A stretch of 64,000 nt of DNA from Enterocloster lavalensis (GTDB lineage Bacteria; Bacillota; Clostridia; Lachnospirales; Lachnospiraceae): the NCBI RefSeq assembly GCF_902364025.1, contig NZ_CABJCG010000001.1, forward strand, positions 496,001-560,000, read 5' to 3'. Position 1 is the stretch's first letter. Each line of letters starts with the position of its first letter. Positions 59,186-64,000 of this stretch are shown here, piece by piece. A program made the position numbers and the translations under genes. The notes beneath the pieces are model-generated. The model saw nothing but the letters and a program-made list of their open reading frames with translations. It did not search any database and was not told where the DNA came from.

Positions 59186-60784
59186 ATGCAGCTTGGAAAA
59201 TTAATGAATTTCTTGAACGAATGTTACGGGGTCCAGGGAAAAATCCATGTATTATCGGACGATGCCATTCAAATACAGACATGTGAAATCATAGAAAACG
59301 GGCAGCACAGCTGTGTATCAGGTTGTCTGTATCTATGCCATGCAGCAGAATTATCAAGAATCCTGGAAACGTTAAAAAAGAGAAACGACAGAAACGCAAT
59401 CAACTTTTTATTGGCCGGAGACCAGCCCCTGAAATCCCACCTCCCAAAGAATGAACTCTACAATATCTATGTTCTTCCCGCAGACTCCGATCTCATCGAA
59501 CTGCACCACAGGATCGATTCCACCCTCGCCGACGAACGCCGGTACCCGGGCGTTATGAATCAGCTCCTGGAAGCGCTGTACCAGAGCAACGGTCTACAGA
59601 GTATCGTCAATACTGCGGCGGATATTGTTGAGAACTCTATCCTTATTAACGATATATCCTACCACGTTATCGCAAAATCCTACCGGACGATCCCCGGGAA
59701 GATTTTTCTGGAGGGTGTCACCAGCAATGGCTTCATTATGGAAGATATCGTGGACTCTATGAGAAATCAGGGAGTTTTCCGCGTCATACGCCAATTAAAA
59801 TCCCCCCTGTTCAAACAGCAGGAGGGAACGCAAAACAACTGGTTATTTCGTTCTGTCTGTATTAACGATATTCCCGTAGCGGACATCGCAATATTTGCCG
59901 ACAACCGCCCTTTCCGCTACATCGATTTTTTGTTGACCGAATTGTTATGTAAAATCATTGCCATAGAGCTGCAAAAAGATGAATTCTATAAACGTAACGG
60001 AAATATGGCATACAGTTATTTCATTCATGATCTGCTCCGTGGAACATTGAATAATCAAAACGTCATTATCCAGCGCGCCAAAATGCTGGGGTTGAAATTA
60101 TACGACAGCTACTGGATCGCAGTGGCAAAAAACAGCAATTCCACCGCGGGCCGGAATAACATTGATTACATTGCTTCCCAACTGCACCTCCTTCTGCCGG
60201 AAGGAAAATGGATCGTTTACCAGCAAATGATTATCGCACTGTTTTCACGGCCGGACCAAAAGAAGCTTTCTGCGCATGAACAGACTCTGCTGGATCATTT
60301 CGCTTCCGACAACCAGCTGTCAATCGGGCTTTCCGACTTGTTTTATGACCCGGCGCAAACACCGCTCTATTACACGCAGGCGCTGCATGCATGCAGCACC
60401 ATCACCCCCGAAAAGCCCGCGTATGGAGTGAAAGCTTTCTCGGACGTGCTGGTTTATCATGTCATACAGGTTATGGAGCAGCAGCACGATTATCGGGAAA
60501 TGCTGCACCCTTCGCTTATAAAGCTGGAGGACTATGACAGGCATTACAACACCGGGCTTATGTGCACTCTGAAGCAATATTTAATCTGTGCCAGAAATAT
60601 CACAAAGGCTGCCGGTATCCTGAATATACACCGAAATACGCTCTTATACCGTCTCAACCGGATTAAGGAAATCACAAACCTTGATCTCGAGAACGGCGAT
60701 GAGTTTGTTAAAATGATGTTTCATATTAAAATCAGGGAGTATATAGCATTCAGCGAATCCGTAAGCGGGAGTCTATCCCGCTAA
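59186..60784 (+). CDS. PucR-family transcriptional regulator
   Basis: A 532-residue regulator with a C-terminal PucR/CdaR-type HTH (LKQYLICARNITKAAGILNIHRNTLLYRLNRIKEIT, read in parts, about 460-500). The N-terminal 260 residues contain a region with weak similarity to sensor domains (IVENSILINDISYHVIAKSYRTIPG) that may bind a ligand; the middle holds the usual CdaR-like domain. Members activate or repress catabolic operons in response to a substrate. TTGAGGAGGG precedes the ATG. It is divergent from the eight-gene flavoprotein cluster and is the natural candidate for its control. Base composition is lower in G+C than in most of the window. Confidence 0.88.
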   Translation: MQLGKLMNFLNECYGVQGKIHVLSDDAIQIQTCEIIENGQHSCVSGCLYLCHAAELSRILETLKKRNDRNAINFLLAGDQPLKSHLPKNELYNIYVLPADSDLIELHHRIDSTLADERRYPGVMNQLLEALYQSNGLQSIVNTAADIVENSILINDISYHVIAKSYRTIPGKIFLEGVTSNGFIMEDIVDSMRNQGVFRVIRQLKSPLFKQQEGTQNNWLFRSVCINDIPVADIAIFADNRPFRYIDFLLTELLCKIIAIELQKDEFYKRNGNMAYSYFIHDLLRGTLNNQNVIIQRAKMLGLKLYDSYWIAVAKNSNSTAGRNNIDYIASQLHLLLPEGKWIVYQQMIIALFSRPDQKKLSAHEQTLLDHFASDNQLSIGLSDLFYDPAQTPLYYTQALHACSTITPEKPAYGVKAFSDVLVYHVIQVMEQQHDYREMLHPSLIKLEDYDRHYNTGLMCTLKQYLICARNITKAAGILNIHRNTLLYRLNRIKEITNLDLENGDEFVKMMFHIKIREYIAFSESVSGSLSR

Positions 60785-60800
60785 ACAAGTCTCTACTCGT

Positions 60801-60838
60801 AAAAATGGGGCCGCCGGCACAGCCTGCGACCCATTGTT
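60801..60838. terminator. Terminator between PucR gene and spoVA operon
   Basis: AATGGG and CCCATT bracket an imperfect G+C-rich stem; TTTTT follows on the minus strand (after spoVAE) and a short T-rich run on the plus strand. The inner part shares the CAGCCTGCG motif seen in other gaps. Confidence 0.65.
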
Positions 60839-61192
60839 CTATTTCATTTTCGGCTTAAACACCAGGCTGGCCAGGTAGCCGAACACCAGGGCTCCGCAGA
60901 TTCCGGCGGAACCGGCGGTGAAACCGCCCTTGAACACGCCCAAGAGCCCGTCCTTGCCCACGCCCTCCATCACGCCCTTCCAGAGGGCGTTTCCAAAGCC
61001 CAGAAGGGGTACGGAGGCTCCCGCTCCCGCCCACTCCACAAAGGGCTGGTATAAGCCGATGCAGCCTAAGATCGCGCCGCTGACCACCAACAGCACCATG
61101 ATGCGGCCCGGCATCAGCTTTGTCTTTTCCATCAGGATCTGCACCAGGGCGCAGATGATTCCGCCCACCAGAAATGCTTTCACATAATCCAT
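60839..61192 (-). CDS. spoVAE: Stage V sporulation protein AE
   Basis: A 117-residue membrane protein, part of the SpoVA channel that moves dipicolinic acid into the spore and out on germination. Four hydrophobic segments; AFLVGGIICALVQILMEKTKLMPGRIMVLLVVSGA (read in parts) and AGASVPLLGFGNALWKGVMEG match SpoVAE. AAGGAGG precedes the ATG. Last gene of the operon. Confidence 0.93.
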   Translation of the reverse strand: MDYVKAFLVGGIICALVQILMEKTKLMPGRIMVLLVVSGAILGCIGLYQPFVEWAGAGASVPLLGFGNALWKGVMEGVGKDGLLGVFKGGFTAGSAGICGALVFGYLASLVFKPKMK

Positions 61193-61204
61193 CGTTTTGC
61201 CTCC

Positions 61205-62227
61205 TTAACCGTCGATATGCTCGATGACAACCGCGTGCGCAATCCCCGGTATGCTCTGTCCCTCGTTGAAGCTGATGTTGGACAAAAGCGCCCCGGTGGG
61301 CACGAACAGCACCCGCTTCCAGGTGCCGTCCTGGATTTTGGGCAGAATATAGGAGCACAGCGTCACCGCGGAGCAGCCGCAGCCGCTTCCGCCCGCGTGG
61401 GTGTCCTGCTGCTCCTTGTCATAAATCTCCATTCCGCAGTCCATGTGGAGCTCGCTGAGATCCCGCCCTTTATTTTTCATAAAATCCAGCAAAATGGTCC
61501 GCCCGATCTCGCCTAAGTCCCCGGTGATGATCTTGTCGTACCAGGTCTCGTTGACCTGGAAATCCTCCAGGTTCTGCTCGATGGTGTGGAACGCCGCCGG
61601 AGCCATGGCCGCGCCCATGTTCATGGAGTCCTTGGTCCCCATGTCCACCATGCGGCCCGTGGTGATTCCCGTGATCTTGGCAAGCCCCTCCTTCCGATCC
61701 CCGGCCAGAGCCACACACCCGGCCCCGGTGACCGTCCAGGTGGCGGACATGGGGCGCTGGTTGCCGTACGCCAGCGGGAAGCGGAACTCCTTCTCCGCTG
61801 TGGCGAAGTGGCTGGACGCCATGGCCAGAACCTGGTTTGCATAACCCGCGTTCACCGCCATAGCTCCCAGGCTCAGGGCCTCGCCCATGGTGGAGCAGGC
61901 GCCGTAAAGCCCGAACAGGGGAATTTCCAGATCCACCGTTCCGAAGGAGGTGGCGATCAGCTGCCCCAGTAAGTCTCCGGCAAACAGGTAGCGCAGGTCC
62001 GTTTTTCGCAGCCCGCCCTTCTCAATGGCCTTGTCCGCAGCCTGCTTCTGCAGGGCGCTCTCCGCCTGCTCCCAGTTGTCCTTGCCGCACATATCGTCCT
62101 GCTCCACCTGGTCGAAGAGCGGCCCCAGAGGTCCTTCCCCTTCCTTTTTGCCAACCACGGAGGCCGCGCTGACGATCACCGGCGGATGCTCAAATTCCAG
62201 ACTGGCCTTTCCTTTCATTTCTCCCAT
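61205..62227 (-). CDS. spoVAD: Stage V sporulation protein AD
   Basis: A 340-residue soluble thiolase-fold protein that binds dipicolinic acid in the SpoVA complex. FEHPPVIVSAASVVGKKEGEGPLG, GLYGACSTMGEALSLGAMAVNAG and TVTGAGCVAL are characteristic. Start at ATG 62227, which has GAGGTG at proper spacing; the ATG two codons earlier is too close. It lies 68 nt after spoVAC and 12 nt before spoVAE. Confidence 0.95.
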   Translation of the reverse strand: MGEMKGKASLEFEHPPVIVSAASVVGKKEGEGPLGPLFDQVEQDDMCGKDNWEQAESALQKQAADKAIEKGGLRKTDLRYLFAGDLLGQLIATSFGTVDLEIPLFGLYGACSTMGEALSLGAMAVNAGYANQVLAMASSHFATAEKEFRFPLAYGNQRPMSATWTVTGAGCVALAGDRKEGLAKITGITTGRMVDMGTKDSMNMGAAMAPAAFHTIEQNLEDFQVNETWYDKIITGDLGEIGRTILLDFMKNKGRDLSELHMDCGMEIYDKEQQDTHAGGSGCGCSAVTLCSYILPKIQDGTWKRVLFVPTGALLSNISFNEGQSIPGIAHAVVIEHIDG

Positions 62228-62294
62228 TAACATTCACCTCATCTTTATTATCGTTTCGCCGTCCCTCTGCCGGAATACGGCCGTGTTCTTTTTT

Positions 62295-62750
62295 CTATAA
62301 AATTCCCAGGGACGTGAGCATCCAGTACCCCAGCCCCAACACCCAGCTGGTCAACACCCCGTAGAGGATCACCGGCCCGGCGATGGTAAAGATCTTGCAG
62401 CCCACGCCGAACACCTCGCCCTCGGCGTGAAATTCCAGGGCCGGAGCGGCCACGGAGTTGGCAAAGCCGGTGATGGGCACCAGCGCCCCGGCGCCGCCGA
62501 ATTTCACAAGCTTCTGGTAAATATTGAGCCCGGTGAGGATCACGCTGAGGAAAATCAGTTCCAGGGAGGTCCACGCCGCCGCTGCCTCCTTCTCCATCCC
62601 CATCTTGTCCGTCATAAACGTATTGAAAAACTGGCCAAGGCAGCAGATGATTCCGCCCACTAAAAATGCGCAGGCCATGCTCTTTGCCAGGCTGTGGACA
62701 GGTGTCACTTCCTTGACGTATTGGTCGTATTTTTGTTTGTCAACTTCCAC
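62295..62750 (-). CDS. spoVAC: Stage V sporulation protein AC
   Basis: A 151-residue membrane protein of the SpoVA complex; in Bacillus it behaves as a mechanosensitive channel component. Conserved VTPVHSLAKSMACAFLVGGIICCLGQFF (read in parts), LVKFGGAGALVPITGFANSVAAPALE and FHAEGEVFGVGCKIF are intact. Start placed at GTG 62750, preceded by AAAGGAG at 7 nt; an upstream GTG at 62783 would add 11 residues and lacks a site. Confidence 0.94.
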   Translation of the reverse strand: MEVDKQKYDQYVKEVTPVHSLAKSMACAFLVGGIICCLGQFFNTFMTDKMGMEKEAAAAWTSLELIFLSVILTGLNIYQKLVKFGGAGALVPITGFANSVAAPALEFHAEGEVFGVGCKIFTIAGPVILYGVLTSWVLGLGYWMLTSLGIL

Positions 62751-62784
62751 TTCAAAACTCCTTTCTACAACAATGGGCGGCACA

Positions 62785-63225
62785 TCATTTCTGCGCCCCG
62801 AATCCGTTCCAGAAATAGGTCAGGCATCCGATCAGCTTTCCGGCTGCGATGGATATAATCATGTACTGGAGCCCCACCGCCAGGTGGATTCTCCGGCTGA
62901 TCACCGGCAGGGCCTTTAGGGTTTCCGCCAGGCTCATCACCAGACAGCCCACAAAGATGCCCGCGGTGAGCCCAAAAATACCCAGAAACAGCGGGCCGAA
63001 AACACTGCCCAGGGGGATGGGGATTTCGTACAGATCTGACACATTTCCCAGGACTCCTCCCGCCACGATAACCGTCTCATAGAGGATCAGGTGCCTTTTG
63101 GTCCCGGTCCGGCCCATCAGGCGCGGAAACACGCCGATGATCGCCAGAAATGCGTAAACGCCGGCCGCGATGATGCCGCCGGCGCACAGGCCCGTGAAAC
63201 CGAGAAATATCTGTTTAAGTAACAT
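62785..63225 (-). CDS. spoVAB: Stage V sporulation protein AB
   Basis: A 146-residue membrane protein with four to five hydrophobic segments. LGFTGLCAGGIIAAGVYAFLAIIGVFPRLMGRT (read in parts) and YEIPIPLGSVFGPLFLGIFG are family features. AAAGGAG precedes the start, which is the ATG at 63225 or a TTG three bases earlier. It overlaps the end of spoVAA by 11 nt. Confidence 0.93.
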   Translation of the reverse strand: MLLKQIFLGFTGLCAGGIIAAGVYAFLAIIGVFPRLMGRTGTKRHLILYETVIVAGGVLGNVSDLYEIPIPLGSVFGPLFLGIFGLTAGIFVGCLVMSLAETLKALPVISRRIHLAVGLQYMIISIAAGKLIGCLTYFWNGFGAQK

Positions 63226-63841
63226 CAATCTTCGACTCCTTTCTCCCGTTTTCCGCGATCAGGGTCTTGCTGATGTTGTCCTCATACAGGCGCATCTCCA
63301 CCTCCAGAGGGGTGGGATCGGTGTTCAGCTTAAACGCGGCCACATGGTTGAAAAAGATGACGATTCCCAGTGCCAGCCCGATGGAATAGCCGATTTCCAG
63401 AACGGTGAAGCCGTTTGATTCCTGTCCCATAACCAGGCGGTACACCTCGCCGAACACCTCGGTGACGCCGGAATCATTGTTGAAGGACATGATGGCAAAG
63501 GCCGCGCCGCAGAAGCAGACGGCGCAGACAAACAGCGTCTTGGCCCACTGCCAGGCGTACATGGGGGGAGTTGGAGGCTGGTAAGCGATAATAAAATCCA
63601 CCTCCCCCACATTGTTCACCTGTATGGCGCTATCCAGCTGTTCCAGCTTTTCAATGACCTCCAGAGCGCTCATCACATAGCGGTGCTTCCGGTCTCCGGT
63701 GATATGCTTCACCTTCATGGCGCTGCATTTATTCTGAATGTTCTTATCTTCGCAGTAAACCTCCGCCACGTCCTTTAACGCCACATCCTTGCGGTGAATC
63801 TCCGTGATCTGGTTCAGCTTTAAATAGACGGTCTTGCTCAT
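63215..63841 (-). CDS. spoVAA: Stage V sporulation protein AA
   Basis: A 208-residue protein with a soluble N-terminal part (VYLKLNQITEIHRKDVALKDVA, then a domain to about residue 90) and two membrane segments (about 100-120 and 150-170), as in SpoVAA of other spore formers. It overlaps the upstream partial gene by ATGA and spoVAB at its 3' end. The operon spoVAA-AB-AC-AD-AE is complete in the window. Confidence 0.92.
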   Translation of the reverse strand: MSKTVYLKLNQITEIHRKDVALKDVAEVYCEDKNIQNKCSAMKVKHITGDRKHRYVMSALEVIEKLEQLDSAIQVNNVGEVDFIIAYQPPTPPMYAWQWAKTLFVCAVCFCGAAFAIMSFNNDSGVTEVFGEVYRLVMGQESNGFTVLEIGYSIGLALGIVIFFNHVAAFKLNTDPTPLEVEMRLYEDNISKTLIAENGRKESKIDVT

Positions 63842-64000
63842 AACGCCTCGTCCACCACAACGGATGCGGGGTTCGTCACAAAGGCGGGAACCAAACCGCT
63901 CTCAAGGGGCGCTTCCATCCGCACCAGGGTGCCTTCCTGCTCCACATCCCGTCCGCCAAATCCGGACAGGCAGTACCAGACGGCTGCGCACGCAAGTACC
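63838..64000 (-). CDS. 3' end of a gene upstream of spoVAA (cut by window edge)
   Basis: The last 54 codons of a minus-strand gene whose TGA overlaps the spoVAA ATG. The visible part starts with a hydrophobic stretch (VLACAAVWYCL) and ends in a hydrophilic tail (GTLVRMEAPLESGLVPAFVTNPASVVVDEAL, read in parts). Not enough to name it; in many spore formers the sigF operon lies near here. It is translationally coupled to the spoVA operon. Confidence 0.6.
   Translation of the reverse strand, partial: VLACAAVWYCLSGFGGRDVEQEGTLVRMEAPLESGLVPAFVTNPASVVVDEAL

Overview
The window looks like chromosomal DNA from a spore-forming, anaerobic Clostridia species, most likely a Lachnospiraceae relative with fairly high G+C. 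The reasons are the sporulation genes (spoVA operon, yqfC/yqfD, a SpoVB-type flippase, a BofC-like protein), the Firmicutes gene order acpS-nnr-alr-mazF next to rex, a lysine riboswitch before dapA, AGGAGG-type ribosome binding sites and sigma-A promoters. Most genes lie on the minus strand. I saw no rRNA, tRNA, CRISPR array, insertion sequence or phage gene.

Layout. 1-9.8 kb: 3' partner genes of proB, two flavoproteins, a SpoVB-like flippase, a DUF3048 lipoprotein, and the ybeY-phoH-yqfD-yqfC operon. 9.8-11.3 kb: a 240-nt branched inverted repeat followed by a repeat-bearing DUF4397 protein. 11.3-15.5 kb: a fructose-family PTS (IIA, IIC, IIB) with its PRD regulator. 15.6-22.3 kb: RDD, DUF2262, YebC, MATE, CNNM/CorC, PH-domain and MazF genes. 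22.4-26.4 kb: alr, nnr, acpS, rex. 26.4-28.8 kb: an ABC-F gene and a small membrane protein on the plus strand. 28.9-36.8 kb: purine genes purA, purB, purF, purC with a LysR/MATE pair among them. 36.8-41.3 kb: small envelope proteins, dapB-dapA under a lysine riboswitch, a corrinoid adenosyltransferase, a tandem-OB SSB-like protein. 41.3-47.6 kb: typA, yigZ, a class A PBP with a structured leader, an XRE regulator. 47.6-51.5 kb: an old-yellow-enzyme fusion divergent from a DUF2271/DUF4405 pair, with a perfect palindrome over one promoter, and an orphan response regulator. 51.6-60.8 kb: a redox cluster. 60.8-64 kb: spoVAA-spoVAE.

The most unusual region is 51.6-60.8 kb. Eight minus-strand genes form one apparent operon: a divergent EtfB/EtfA pair, a cytosolic flavocytochrome-c-like FAD enzyme, a short-chain dehydrogenase, and a FixC-FixX-EtfB-EtfA set resembling the electron-bifurcating FixABCX complex. 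A PucR-type regulator is transcribed divergently. There is no acyl-CoA dehydrogenase or CoA-transferase, so the flavoenzyme is the obvious redox partner. The promoter carries a near-match to the Clostridia Rex operator, and Rex itself is encoded at 25.6 kb. I infer a NADH-responsive system that couples reduction of an unknown unsaturated or carbonyl compound to ferredoxin or NAD chemistry. The substrate cannot be read from the sequence.

The second notable item is the branched inverted repeat at 9951-10193. Three of four substitutions in the outer stem region I compared keep base pairing only if the plus strand is the RNA, which suggests a real structured RNA.

All identifications come from reading motifs and gene order; no database search was run. 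Start codons were moved from the longest open frame where a ribosome binding site or family knowledge pointed to a later codon, and this is stated per gene.
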